Shown piece by piece: positions 12,501 to 25,099 of a stretch of 64,000 nucleotides of DNA. Every line of letters begins with the position of its first letter. The stretch's first letter is position 1. The translations under genes and the position numbers were made by a program. The DNA lies in NCBI RefSeq assembly GCF_040802235.1, contig NC_133158.1, positions 154,392,401 to 154,456,400 of the forward strand, written 5' to 3'. Origin of the DNA: Manis javanica. Taxonomy: Eukaryota; Chordata; Mammalia; Pholidota; Manidae. The notes under the pieces were generated by a model, which had not been told where the DNA came from, searched no databases, and saw only the letters and a program-made list of their open reading frames with translations.

Positions 12501-12815
12501 GAGACTGTTGTGCAATTCATAGACTAAAAGAACTAAGGAAGGTTGTAGGCAGTTTTTTTAGTACCTATAAAAAAATGAGCAAATCACCATGAACTTTCCA
12601 AAAAGGGTGAAAGTGATTTGTCTCACAATATAAGCACTGTAATTAAAACCTTTTTATAAAAAACATTTAGACTCTTAAGGATGCAATTATTAGATATGCT
12701 CTTATATGCTTTTCTTCTTCGTTTGCCTAGACATAAACACCAAATTCCATGTCTGTCTTAGACCCTTAGAACAATTTATTTTTATGTCATATCTATCATT
12801 AGGCTTTCTCACTCC
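9561..12815. other. Gene-free interval downstream of COMMD2
   Basis: AT-rich DNA with no ORF above 111 codons. The longest, 11295-11630, has no recognisable protein features or splice context. I see no RNA gene and no repeat that I can bound. Confidence 0.5.
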
Positions 12816-12819
12816 CTTA

Positions 12820-13212
12820 AAAAATTTTTTAAGAAAGAATTCACATAGCAGAATTCATCCTTTCAAAGCATATAATTCAGTGGTTTTTAGTATGTTCACA
12901 AAGTCGTGAGACCATCACCACTATCTGATTACAGAACATTTTCATCACTACAGAAAGAAACACACACCCATTAGCAGTCACTCCATGTTCCCCTCCCACT
13001 AGCCCCTCGCAGCCCTAATCTGCTTTCTGTGGATATGATTCTTCTTGACATTTCTGTAATTTCTTTCTGGACATAGAGTAAGTAGAATTATGCTATATAT
13101 GGCTTTTTGTGTTTCACTTAGCAAAATATTTTCAGGGTTCAGTTTGTAGCATGTTATCAGTACTTCATACATTTTTTGTGACTGAATAATATTCCATTTA
13201 TGTCTTCCTTTA
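12820..13212 (-). repeat. Old L1M fragment, antisense
   Basis: Matches the L1M 3' region in reverse: 'cacatagcagaattcatcc', 'ttcagtggtttttagtatg', then 'tgactgaataatattccatt'. It is cut by the younger L1 at 13213. Confidence 0.65.
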
Positions 13213-13227
13213 CTCCCTTTTTTTTAT

Positions 13228-14882
13228 TTTGGTATCATTAATATATAGTCACATGAACAACATCATGTTTACTAGATTCCCCCCATTATCAAGTCCCCAC
13301 CATATACCCTATTACAGTCGCTGTCCATCAGCATATTAAGATGCTATAGAGTCACTACTTGTCTACTCTGTGCTATACTGCCTTCCCCATCCCCGCCCCT
13401 ATGTTATGTGTGCTAATCGTAATGCCCCTTATTTCCCTTCTCCATCCCTTCCCACCCACCCTTCCCAATCCCTTTCCCTTTGGCAACTGTTAGTCCATTC
13501 TTGGGTTCTGTGATTCTGCTGCTGTTTTGTTCCTTCAGTTTTTGCTTTGTTGTTATACTCCACAAATGAGTGAAATCATTTGGTACTTGTCTTTCTCCAC
13601 CTGGCATATTTCACTGAGCATAATACCCTCTAGCTCCAGCCTTGTTGCTGCAAATGCTAGGATTTGTTTTCTTCTTATGGCTGAATAATATTCCATTGTG
13701 TATATGTACCGTATCTTCTGTATCCATTTATCTACTGATGGACACATAGGTTGCTTCCATTTCTTGGCTATTGTAAATACTGCTGCAATAAACATAGGGG
13801 TGCATATGTCTTTTTGAAACTGGGATCCTGCATTCTTAGGGTAAATTCCTAGAAGTGGAATTCCTGGGTCAAATAGTATTTCTATTTCTATTTTTATTTT
13901 TTTGAGGAACCTCCATATTGCTTTCCACAATGGTTGAACTAGTTTACATTCCCACCAGCAGTGTAGGAGGCTTCCCCTTTCTTCACATCCTCGCCAGCAT
14001 TTGTTCTAGTTTTTCTATGTTAGCCATCCTAACTGGTGTGAGGTGATACCTCATTGTGGTTTTAATTTGCACTTCCCTGATAATTAGCGATGTGGAGCAT
14101 CTTTTCATGTGCCTGTTGGCCATCAGAATTTCTTCTTTGGAGAAATGTCTGTTTATATCATTCACCCATTTTTTTAATAGGGTTATTTGCTTTTTGGATG
14201 TTGAGGCATGTGAGTTCTTTATATATTATGGATATTAACCCCTTATTGGATATGTTGTTTACAAATATATTCTCCCATACTGTAGGATGCCTTTTTGTTC
14301 TGCTGATGGTGTCCTTGGCTGTACAGAAGCTTTTTAGCATGATGTCATCCCATTTGTTCATTTTTTATTTTATTTCCCTTGCCCAAGGAGATGCATTCAG
14401 GAAAAAGTTGCTCATGTTTATATTCAAGAGATTTTTCCCTATGTTTTCTTCTAAGAGGTTTATGGTTTTATGACTTATATTTGGGTCTGTGCTCCATTTT
14501 GAGTTTACTTCTGTTTATGGAGTTACACAATAATCCAGTTTCATTCTGTTGCATGTAGCTGTCCAGTTTTGCCAACACCAGTTCTTAAAAAAGCTGTTAT
14601 TTCCCCCATTGTATATCCTTTATCATATATTAATTGACCATATATGCTTGGGTTTATATCTGGGCTCTCTAGTCGGTTCCATTGGTCTATGGGTCTGTTC
14701 TTGTGCCCGTACCAAATTATCTTGATTACTGTGGCTTTGTAGTAGAGCTTAAAGTCAGAGAGTGTAATTCCCCCAGCTTTACTCTTCTTTCACAGGATTG
14801 CTTTGGCTATTCAGTGTCTTTTGTGGTTCCATATGAACTTTAGAACTATTTGCTCTAGTTCGTTTAAGAATGCTGTTGGTTT
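13228..14882 (-). mobile_element. 5'-truncated young L1, antisense
   Basis: About 1.65 kb of L1 ORF2 C-terminus and 3' UTR on the minus strand. The minus ORFs 13553-13930, 13983-14165 and 14158-14361 are broken pieces of the same ORF2 reading. The T-rich start (13218-13226) is the reverse of the poly(A) tail. Near-identical flanks (CTCCCTT plus a T-run, at about 13213 and 14883) are the likely target duplication of about 15 bp with one mismatch. Confidence 0.88.
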
Positions 14883-15059
14883 CTCCCTTGTTTTTTTACA
14901 GTATTTGGTTGAGTCTGATTCCTCATCTTAGTATAGAATTAGTCTGTTGCATTATAAACACTATAAATGTGTCCTATAATTTCAGGTTATCCTAAATTAT
15001 TTGAAGAAAAATAGAAACAGATTAGGTGTTAGAGTTGTAGGCTTTTAGTTGTAGGTTTT

Positions 15060-15365
15060 CTCCAGAGCTTTGGGGTCAGTTGAGAGCTGTTACTTTAGGT
15101 AGACAGGTCAGAGAAAGCTCTGAAGAGATAGTGTTGGAGCAGAAATTTGAATGAGGTGAAGGAGTGAGCTGTGGAAAATTTGGAAGAAGAGTGTTCAAGA
15201 CAGAAGGAAAAGTACATGCAAATGCCCTGAGCTGAAAATGAGCTTGCTATATTTGCGTTTGCGCAAGGAGGGTGGAATGGCTGGTTTAAGTGAGGGCGGA
15301 AGTTTCAGAGGAGTGGGCAGCAGCAAGATTGTGTGCCTTTAGCTTCCAAGTGTTTTTCTTCCCCA
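15060..15365 (-). repeat. L2 LINE, antisense
   Basis: Holds the reversed L2 3' region: 'gaagagtgttcaagacagaa' and 'gtacatgcaaatgccctgag', followed by a gag-free purine-rich tail. Confidence 0.6.
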
Positions 15366-15379
15366 AGCCCTTTCTTCAA

Positions 15380-17520
15380 ACTGGGTATGTGGATGATCCC
15401 CTCAACACCTTGGCTTCTCATTTCCTTGATCTTACTTCCTAAGGCCTTTCCTGTTTTGAATCACGTGCTCCACTGCTGCACTCTAGATATTGTCCCCACC
15501 TGAACTGTTCTCTTCTGAAATAATTTCAAACATCCTTCCTCAAACTGATCCAGCTCATTGGTCCATTATTTCCCACACCCTAGTTCTTCAGCTTTAATGG
15601 ACCTTCAAGTTCTTATACCATACTCTATTTAAACATCTCCTGCCTATCTGTATTTCCCTCCTTATCCAGCTTGAACTAACAACCTACCACTTCAAACAAA
15701 CCATCACTACCAATATTCTAAGTCCTTTCCATTGTACCCATCTTGCCCACTATATATGAATTCAACTGTCTATTTTTTTTCTTGCTAGCACATGGGCTGC
15801 TGAGACCTACAGGAGAAAATACGCAGAACCACACAGACTATCAAGCTTATACATTAATGGTCATCAGTCTCAACTAAGCCTGTAACACTGTCTGACTAGC
15901 TACTATTTCCTTAACTGTCTCCTATTTCCAACAACTATTGCAAACCTACTCCACTCCCCCTAAACTTCTGACCCACCCACCACCCCTTCTCCTGCATCTA
16001 TAACTGCCTCTCATGGAGCAAATAGAAACAGATAGAAATTCTCTCCACTATTGGCCAGCAGACCTACACAATCCTGGCTGTTCTCTGCACTGACACCCAT
16101 CTTTCCCTCCCCCCTGCCATTCCAGGAGAATAGGTATCTTTCCCATTTCTGGATCCCATTCTTCCCAGTATCCTGACATTTTATACCTTCTACTTATCAA
16201 TCTTCCTGATTTCTTTCCATTAAAAACATGTTTTCCTGTCAGTAGCCCATGTCCAACATCCCTTCCCCTTACCACACACTCTCTCACTCCTTTATTTCAG
16301 TAACCCCTGAAAAAGTTCACCTTTCCTTCCCAAGCCACTCCTAGTAACATTTCCAGGAACTTCCATGTTGCTGAATCCAGTGTACATTTTTCAGTCCTCA
16401 TCTTACTAGATCTTTCAGTATCATCAGACATGGTGGGTTACTCTTTTTAAAAAATACACCCTTCCTTATTTATTTATTTTTGTCAAACACTCTTGTTTTG
16501 CCTCATACATGTCTAGTGATACATTCTCATTCTCCTTTGCAAGATTTTTTCCCTCTAGCCTCCTTTTAGTTGTAGGTTTTCTCCAGAGCTTTGTCCTAAA
16601 TTGTTTCTCTCCACAGACATACTAGGTAATTTGTTTATTCTCTTGGCTTTAATCACCATCAGTTTGCTGATAAATATCAACTATAGATCTCCAGCCCATA
16701 TTGCTCCTGTGAATTTGAGACACATGTGGCTACCTATCAGCTATCTGCTTTTAGATATTTAACAGTACTTCAAACTCAAGATAAACAAAATTGAGCTCAT
16801 TTCCTACAAACTTGCTGTTCCTCCAGGTTTATTCAAAAAATGACATTGTCATTCACACAATTGCTCAACCCAGAGATGTGTGTCACTCTTGGCTTCTTTC
16901 TCTCCCCCTCACCACAAATGCTAAATTACCAACTCCACCTTAAATAACAGTCAAATCGGTCCACTTCTCTCCATTACAGTAGCCTCCGTGTTCTTGCCTC
17001 CAGTTAACCGGTCTCACTGACTCCCCCTTATTGAGACTCCACACCCTACATGAATTCACTACACAGCAGCCAGAATTATCTTCCAAAAAGAGAAATCACA
17101 TTGTTTGACAGCTAACACCCTTCAGTTGATTTGTGTTACTTTTGGGGTAAAGTCCTGCCTCCTGCCTTTATCTCCAACTTCATCTCCCTCATGTTCACCT
17201 CTTCTCATGCTTTGTTCTTTTAGTTCCTTCACTTGGACTATCTGGATCCTCTTCTTCCATCTACCAAGGAAGCTCATATGCATTCCTCTGGCTTCAGCCT
17301 AAACATCATTTCCACCAGGAGGTCAGGAGCCCCTGTTCTATTTACCTAGTGCTGTGTGCTAACCTGATCATAGATTCAACAGGTTTTGTTGTAATTACTA
17401 GGTTAATTGCCTATTTTTTTCTGGATTATAGGAACTGTGCTTTTTTTCCTCTGTATCCCTGGTGTCTGTCATCATGACTAGTACATGGTAAGCTCCTATT
17501 AAATGTTGTAATGGAGAAAA
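15380..17520 (+). repeat. L2 LINE, sense, ORF2 end and 3' UTR
   Basis: A long diverged L2. Recognisable blocks include 'gatctccagcccatattgc', 'acttcaaactcaagataaac', 'cacacagcagccagaatta' (about 17060), 'ggggtaaagtcctgcctcc' and the 3' end block near 17430-17500. The reading frame is destroyed throughout. Simple T-rich insertions interrupt it near 16450. Confidence 0.7.
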
Positions 17521-17751
17521 GGAGACAGAGAAAGGAATATAAAGGGTAGAGCACAAAATTTGCATATATTTTAAAGGCAAAACAAGGCTCCAAATAAATT
17601 TTGCTTTTCTGTCACACAAGTATAGGTTGCATTAACCCCACAGTACAAGTTATATGTCAGCTTTTGTTTTTCCTTAATGAGAAGATATATTTAGGACATT
17701 TAGTATGCGGAGTCCAGTGAATGGACAGAGCAAGAGATTTACTTAGACCAG

Positions 17752-17888
17752 TGATTCTCAGCCTAGGCTGCCCTTTGGAGTCACTTGGAGAGTTTTAAAA
17801 TTTTTTCCCTGATTGCCTCCTTCATGGACTCTCATTTAATTGGCCTGAGATTTTAAAAGCTCTCCACCTGATTTTTGAAAGGATTCCT
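17752..17888. repeat. MER5-type hAT DNA transposon
   Basis: Starts CCAGTGATTCTCAGCCTAGG and contains 'tttggagtcacttggagag' and 'gattttaaaagctctcca', the typical MER5 order. The right end is eroded. Confidence 0.65.
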
Positions 17889-17889
17889 C

Positions 17890-20800
17890 ATGACTGATTT
17901 ACAGCAAGAGTTAAGAACATTACTGGAGTTTTTTCTGTATGATATGCTTCACTGACTGAATTTGAGCCTGTTGGAGAATAAGAAATTCAAACAATCCATA
18001 TTCATCAGTGCCCTGGTCCACCCACTAGTGGGTCCAACTACAACTAAAAATGGCTAAAACAGTAAAAAGAATCCCTTGGCACAAATAACTGTCAAGTCCA
18101 GAGGTAGTGTTGGTTTCAGACTAAACTTTATCCAGTGACCCCGTATCTTTCTGTTTCTCTTACCGGTCTTGGTGTTGGCTTTCCCCTAATTTGACTTCCT
18201 CATGGCCAAAGATGGCTGCTAAAGACACCCTTAAAGTGAGCCCATCTCTCCCAGTATCATTATTAGAAAAAGTTTTCAGACTCACTCTGAATGGACTGGT
18301 TTAGTTTACAAACTGATTGCTGTGTTCAAGGGGTTGAAATGTGCTAGAACAAGAGTGGAGTCCTCTTCCCAGGAACCATAGCAGTCCCCAAATGAACATT
18401 ACAGCTTTTTAGGAAGGAAAAGGGGAGAAAAATCAGTGCTGAGATCATCAAATATCTGGTGTAACCATACAGTGGTTTGGCCTAGCTGCAGAATTTGTCA
18501 CAAAACTGTAGTAGTATTTTGTATTATTATGCTGTATACTATACTATAAAATACATAATACTTTATAGGTAATCTAGATATACTTTCACACCAGTTCACA
18601 CAATTAATGACTAGTAATAAACTAAATATGATTATATTCATCATAAAAAGTGCTTAGTGAGAAAGAACTTGAGAATAAAAAAATGTGATTTGGATCCCAC
18701 AAACATAAGTTGTCTCAGTAAACGATGTTTTCTTGCCTCATTTTGAAAAACAAAAAATGTTAGACCCTCCAGAAAGTCTGACTTATGGATTCCCACCCTC
18801 CAAGTTGAGTGTCATAGCCAAGAAGATTCTCTTGAGCTTTGCTTTTTATAATTTTCATTATGAAAGCAATAGGGTTTAAATTTCCTCCATGAAATACATC
18901 ACTGAATTATAATAATGGGAATGCCATTTCTAATAACATATGCTAAAAAGAAAAAAACACCACACACACAAAAATTCCCCTAAAACTTCCCTCCCCCTAC
19001 CCATTTCTGAGGGGATGCTAACTCTCCCTAGTTGGAAACTTACTGTTGAAGAGCTTGCTGTCATCAGATACCCTTCTGATTATAATTTGGCTTTGCATAA
19101 AGTTTCCCATAGACAGAAAATGTGCTAGCCAGCAAACATGGATTTCGGGTCTGCTTATAGTTATGTTTCCTATTGCAAATTAATAAATTGTCACTTATGT
19201 GCCCTTAGTGTCCTATTGTGTCTATGTGTGCTAACATTTAAGTTTCTGAGTTTATAAAATTGAGGACCATATTCCAGAAGAAGACCCCTGCCATAAACTT
19301 AGTACTAAGACCAGAGATGTTATCCTGTCCTGGTGGGCAGACAGTCATTCTTCAAGCCAGCCTGACCAGACTCCTTTTATTCAAATTGTATCAGAAAAAT
19401 CCTATAAAAAAAAACAGACGTTAAATAGCACTGGCCACATTTCCTTTGGCATTTAGCAGTCCTTAAACCCAGCACATGGCACTCATCCCTAGACAATAGT
19501 AAAAGAATAAGACAGCTCAGTGTCATCCTAGGCCTGATTATGAGAGGTTGTGGTGAGGAAAACTCAGTAGCTAAAATGTGAGCTTTGAGGAAATATTGGC
19601 CCTAAAATCTCTGGAATCATCTGTGGAGGGAGAGAAGAAGCTTATTTGCAAAAGGTGAAAACCGAATTTACCTGCAGGGCTGCATGTTCCATTACTCCGG
19701 GAAACAGGAAGAGGGATATTCCAGCGAAGAAACATCATGGGCAAACTCTCTGCAGAGATGCAGTTACAGTTTTTAACTACAGAAGATTTCAAAAATACAC
19801 AAAAAATAGAATAGTACAATGAAGCCTCATATACCCATCACTTAATTTCAGTAATAACTCGTGGCCAATTTTGTTGCATCAAAATACTGACCCACTTTGC
19901 TCAATGTCATCCACTCCCACTCCCATGTAATTTTGACTCAAATTTCAGACATCATTTCTGAAATGGAGATTTTTCTAGTTGAGCAGGGAATTTATTTACT
20001 GGTAATATGAAAATGGTCACCATGCTTAGAAGACTTGGATTTCTTCAGATTATGATTCCCTTACAATAATGTGGCTTTACTAAGTAAGGGATTAGGCAGC
20101 ATTATCTGAGTAAAATTTCACTTGTTCTTGGGGGAGCACAAGGTATGCCATTATTTAAGGAGTTTTTCGCAGAAAATCAAGAGCAAGTCTGAGGAGTACA
20201 GGAAATGTACGTAGGCTAGATCCTCACCTTGAGCCATAGGAAAACTGACCTGTGTTTGGCAAAGTGTGACCAATAGTGAACCACGGGAGACCCTTACTGA
20301 CACATACGGCTTTGTTCTAAGATTGAAGAATCCAGACTGTGGAAAATGTCCTGAGTTCTATCTTTAGGGTCAAAAACCACACTTTCCTGAGTGAAAAAAT
20401 AAAGTTATTCTGTGAAGGGAATGGACATTCCCAGTGCCAGTTGGAGGTGGATAGTGATAGTGGACTTTGACTGAAGTTAAGAAATTCACTTTTCTCTCAT
20501 GACCTGAGGGAATTTGGGAGCCTTGTTTCCAGTTAAGTGAGACAATCTCAAGGGCCAGCTGTAAGGGAGAAAACTGGCTTCTGACTTAATTGGGGTTGGC
20601 TGGGAGTTATGCAGAGAGGTCCAGGATCTGGGGCTGAATGTTCTGATAGAGGCCACATATAGTAAGAATTTCAAGTTGTCTTCTGTGTTGTATTTTCCTT
20701 CTGTTATTTCTGAACCTTCAATAAAATCATGTTAAAAGTAGTACTCTGGTTTCTCCAGTCTGGTGTGAAATTGAAAGGGTAGGTATATACATAAGACATA

Positions 20801-22690
20801 CCCGTACAAGGGAGAATAGTAGCAACCTGCTGTGGGAGACCAGTTCTGACATTGTAGGAGGGCATTTGCACAGAGGTTCACCCCTTGAAGCCAGAAGCTA
20901 TGACCGTGATGGTCCTTTGGGACAGGAAAATGTTACCAGGGATTTTATTTGGGAGGGAAACCTGGTAGGCAACGGTACTTCCTGTTACTCTGCTGGCAGG
21001 AAGTAAGTAAAGGAAGCATGCCTTCATTCTAATCTGTAAGACCTGCACGTCCTGAGCCTTCCAGAGATAAATAAACATTAATGTATGTCATACACATGCT
21101 TAATGTGGCTAGCAAATTTCTAGGACACCTAAGAAACTGTTAACAGGATTTTCTCTGGGATTTCACTTTGTATTCATCTATACATTAAAAGAAATGTGTA
21201 TACAAAATATAATCTATTCCTTTTACAAGTTAACTAAAATAAATAGAAATATATATTTAAATGTATATATTATCTAAAAACATACTCCAGCTGAGCCAAA
21301 AAGTTATGCTATATTAGGAATAAAATAATGGAGAAAAATGGCAACCCCCCAGGGTGATTTACATTTGCCAATTTCCTCCTCAATTTTCCTTCTGAAGTTT
21401 TCCTGCTTTGTTTAACTTACAAAAGGAGATGAAATATATCTCTATATCACTGAACTGGAAGCTATAGAGCAACCTTAATATTCTCCCAGGCTTACACCAC
21501 TAGTAATGCTGTTAATTCCTTGTACACAGCATTAGATCAGATTTCTGCCTGCATACCTGAAATGAAGCCTGGCCTCAAGGTCAGTAAACCTGGAGTGAGC
21601 TTATCTGAGCCACCTCTTTTAATTTTAAAAACTCTACAGGTGATTCAAATGTACAGCTGCAGTTGCTGTCCTGCATTAGAAAAACTGAAGAGAATGTTAC
21701 AGGTAACACTCCTAGAGGACTCAACCCAAATGTCTACAAGGTGAGTAGGCATTAGTTGACTGGTCCACTCTAAAGGTTCTCCACAAATGAGCAAATCACA
21801 AAGTCACACATAAATTGAACTCTGACAAAAAGCGTGAGAACTTTGTTGTTAAAACATTTGTTAAAAAGTCATTTCGAATAAATTTTCCAGTTAACTCCTC
21901 TCTGGCTTTTGAGTCTGTTAGTATTTTTTCTCCTTGCAGTTCATGAAAATCCAATGCTGAGTGAATAAAGAGAAGGGAAAAGAAAAAATGTCTGTTGAAG
22001 GTATTTTTAAACTGGATTTTAGGACTGTTTTGGAGCTGGTACTAATTCAGTTCAAAAGGGCAGGAAAACATGCAAACCAAGGTAGCATGAGGTTAGCATG
22101 GAAAATGGTGGTGGTACCTCTAGTTCTATTTCCCACCGTCAAGGATTTGGAGCCAGCATTAGTTCTTTATGTCTAGTTGTCTCAGTAGCACAATAAAAGG
22201 GGTGGAACTGGACACTTTTCCAGCCTTATGGTTCTATCTATGAGAGAGCGCCATGGCCAGAAGAGCCAGGTAAGGCATAGGAAGGGGGATTTACCTTTTA
22301 GAGTGAACTAAAACTAGGATTCTTAACCTGGAATCTCTGGAGACCTCCAAAGTGTTCCTAAATCTCCTGCAATTGCATACAAAATATTTATGTGCCTTTT
22401 TTTTCTGGGATAATGGTCCACAGCTTTCATCAGATTCTGAAACCATTGGAAAAGATTAAATGCTGCTTTCTTTTTACTTTTTTTTAAAGGAGTCTAGGGG
22501 GCTGGGGGTAGAAAGTATAAAAAATATTCAAGTTAAGAAGATGGAAAAGAGGACCTGTTGATTTAGTCAGATATCTGAAGGGATTTTGATGGTTCTTGGA
22601 GCTGGGGCAGAAGGCAGGTAATACATTGCTATGGGGGGAAAGGCAGAGAAGAGGTGGGCAAGAAACCATAGATGGAAATTCAAGGTGAGA
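17890..22690. other. Gene-free interval, no feature identified
   Basis: 4.8 kb with short spurious ORFs only (at most 82 codons). Composition is ordinary and AT-rich. I see no convincing exon, RNA gene or bounded repeat. Diverged repeats are probably present but below what I can recognise by eye. Confidence 0.45.
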
Positions 22691-22694
22691 GAAC

Positions 22695-22812
22695 AGGTAG
22701 CTAGCTGGTAATTGTTGAAACTGCATTATGGTGCATAGAGATTCATTATGTCATTCTCTTTACTTTTGATTAGGTTTGGAATTTTCCACAATTAAATATC
22801 TTTTAGAAATAA
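22695..22812 (+). repeat. L1M 3' end
   Basis: Contains 'ttcattatgtcattctcttt' and 'ggaattttccacaattaaat', the common L1M 3' terminal block, followed by an A-rich end. Confidence 0.6.
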
Positions 22813-22815
22813 AGT

Positions 22816-24346
22816 TCCCCAGAGACAATTCTGGGAAGATGGCAGAAGAGGAAACACCAGAAATCTGTCTTTCCACATAAATAACAATTGCACTGGCAGA
22901 ATCTGTCTGATGTAACTATTTTAAAACTCTCAAGTTTATGGAAAGCATACAAATGCCAGGTGAAGGGTACGATGGTATATTGTTGGTTGATTTTGGTCAA
23001 TGTCAGCTCTTAGCACAGTAGAAGCTACCCATTTCATACCCTTCAGCCTCATGGCAAGCATCCAAGCATGTGTTACTGGAGCAGCTTGCATAGAGTTTGC
23101 AGGAACCAGGGTGGGAATAAAGGACACTGTCCTCCAAATGTTGGGGATCTGTGCTCTGATCTTTGATTGCCACTTCTGATCACAAAGGTACAAAGAGCTG
23201 GGCAGCCATTGTTGCACCTCCCTCACTGTTGCAAGCCCTTACTTCTCTGGCTAAAGTGACTTTTTGGGGTTTTAAAGGGCCAGCACCTTCCTATCACCCT
23301 TCTGTTTTCTTTTCCCCCTTTTGGAAGGCAGACATTGAAGACTAGGAACTCAAAAGCACCTGCATTTAAGAGGAACTTAGACGGTCACTGCACATGACCA
23401 GGGAAAGACTCAGACTCAGAAAATACCTTAAATTTACACACATGGCTGATCCTTGGCACAGAGACAGCCTACAACAAAAAACAGAAACAAAACAAAAACA
23501 GCTAACCTTGGGGAAGGAGGAAAATCTGATTTTCAGAATTACCACAATATCAGATTCAAATGTCCAATTTTCAGTAACAAAAACAAACAAAAATCACAAG
23601 GCATACAAAGAAAGAAAAAAGTATGGCCAATTCAAAGGAAAAAAATAAACCAGCAGAAACTATCCCTGAAGAAGACTTGGTGAATTGACTACACAAAACT
23701 TTTAAACTGTCTTAAAGATGCTCAAAGACTTAAGGACGATGTGGAAAAAGTCAAGAACATTATTTAAGAACAAAAATATAAATATAAATGAAGAGAAAAC
23801 CTAAAAAGAAAGAAAAAAAATCTGCAGCTGAAAAGTGTAACAACTAAAATGGAAAATTCAATAGAGGGATTCAAAAGAGTATTTGGGCAGACAGAAGAAA
23901 GAATCCATGAACTTGAAGATAGGACAATGGAAATTATACTGTGTAAAGAACAGAAAGAAAAAAGAAAAGTGAACAAAACCTGCGGTACACTATCAACAGG
24001 TCACTGTGGCAGTCCCAGAGGAGAAGAGAGAAAGGGACAAAGAGAATAGCTGAAGAAATAATGGCCTATGAATTTGGAAAATTCACAAATTTATGGAAAT
24101 ATAACAACATACTCTTAAACAACCAATGGATCAAAGAAGAAATCACACAAGAAATTAGAAAATACTTAAAAGATGAATAAAAATGAAAACAATATACCCA
24201 AACTTCTGTGGCACAGTGAAAGCAGTGCAAAGGGGGAAATTCATAGCTATGAATGCTGACCTTAAAAAAAAAGAAATATACCAGCAACCTAACTTTACAA
24301 CTTAAGGAATAAGAAAACAAACTAAACCAAAGGTAGCAGAAGAAAG
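22816..24346 (+). mobile_element. Host L1, left part (5' UTR, ORF1 start, then ORF2), interrupted by the class I provirus
   Basis: Old L1 in sense orientation. The first part resembles the L1M 5' UTR and ORF1 start ('gaagatggcagaagaggaaa', then the coiled-coil region around 23700-24050 with IEGFKRVFGQTEERIHELEDR). After about 24060 it jumps to the ORF2 linker region ('aaccaatggatcaaagaaga', 'tcatagctatgaatgctgac'), so most of ORF1 and the ORF2 endonuclease region are missing. It stops at 24346 where the 5' LTR begins and resumes at 37575. Confidence 0.8.
24342..24346 (+). repeat. Target-site duplication of the class I provirus (left)
   Basis: GAAAG before the 5' LTR is matched by GGAAG at 37570-37574 after the 3' LTR (one mismatch). 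Removing the provirus and one copy restores continuous L1 ORF2 sequence. Confidence 0.75.
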
Positions 24347-24573
24347 TGAAGGCGAATTCTGGCATATTAAGATCCCCACCCCTTAAGATCCAAACACCAA
24401 AGCAGAACACACCCTACCCCTACTCCTTCAAAATGTGCTTCCTCACCCACGAGCTGCTGCTCCCTCTCTCTGGGGGCAGCCATTTTCTCTTTCAGATAAT
24501 AAAATCTCTTGCATGGTTCTGTGTCTCCTGAGTCATTCTGGGGTAAGGAGGGTCACAGCAAGATACCCTTTCA
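24347..24573 (+). repeat. Class I ERV 5' LTR (227 bp)
   Basis: Begins TGAAGG and ends TTTCA, directly before the primer-binding site. AATAAA at about 24498 is the polyadenylation signal. It is related to the 3' LTR at 37336-37569, but with several substitutions and indels, including a block of about 30 bp missing near 24376. The insertion is therefore old. Confidence 0.9.
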
Positions 24574-24574
24574 T

Positions 24575-24592
24575 TGGTGCTGTGACTCGGAT
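24575..24592 (+). promoter_or_regulatory. Class I ERV primer-binding site (tRNA-His type)
   Basis: TGGTGCTGTGACTCGGAT complements the 3' end of mammalian tRNA-His with one mismatch and lies one base after the LTR. This is the primer type of the HERV-H group. Confidence 0.85.
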
Positions 24593-25099
24593 GAGGTTCG
24601 CCCATTGACTTTGCTCTTCCTCTGGAAGTCTGAGCTGCTTTGGGAACCCTCACTGCCCGATCTTCCTCCATGGGCTCACCATGCATTTCCCCGGTTGCTC
24701 GTCTTCTTGCCCAACACAGATCTTTATTTTGGTAAGTCTCCCCTTCATGGTCAACTTAAATGTTCCTTTGGAACTTGGGAAGTGACCATTGAGTGTCTGG
24801 CACCCCCAATGGCTCCTCCGGGACAGGGGCACCCCCAACCACGACTTTCAAAGTCATGGTTGATCCCCATAGTCGGCCCTTCTCTGCCCCCCCATGGTGA
24901 GAATCATCATTCCCTGAGGCCCAGTCTCCCGTTATCTACTCATAAACTCCTGGTACCAGGTACCAAGGCTCCTTGGCGTTTTCGCCTCGACCGCTCCATT
25001 GGAGGTGGTGATGACCCCCTAACTGTGTCTGGTCTTCTCCATGTCCTTCTCAATCACTCTGGGACACCTCAGCGACTTGTGAATGGTCTCATTCTCACC

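Noticed and set aside
23394-24049. Small ORFs that look like basic coiled-coil proteins
   Set aside because: They are pieces of L1 ORF1 and 5' UTR in broken frames, not host genes.
24509-25099. N-terminal half of the 264-codon ORF in the class I leader
   Set aside because: It starts inside the LTR and covers the PBS and leader. The real gag start is the later in-frame ATG at 25100 with strong context and Gly2.
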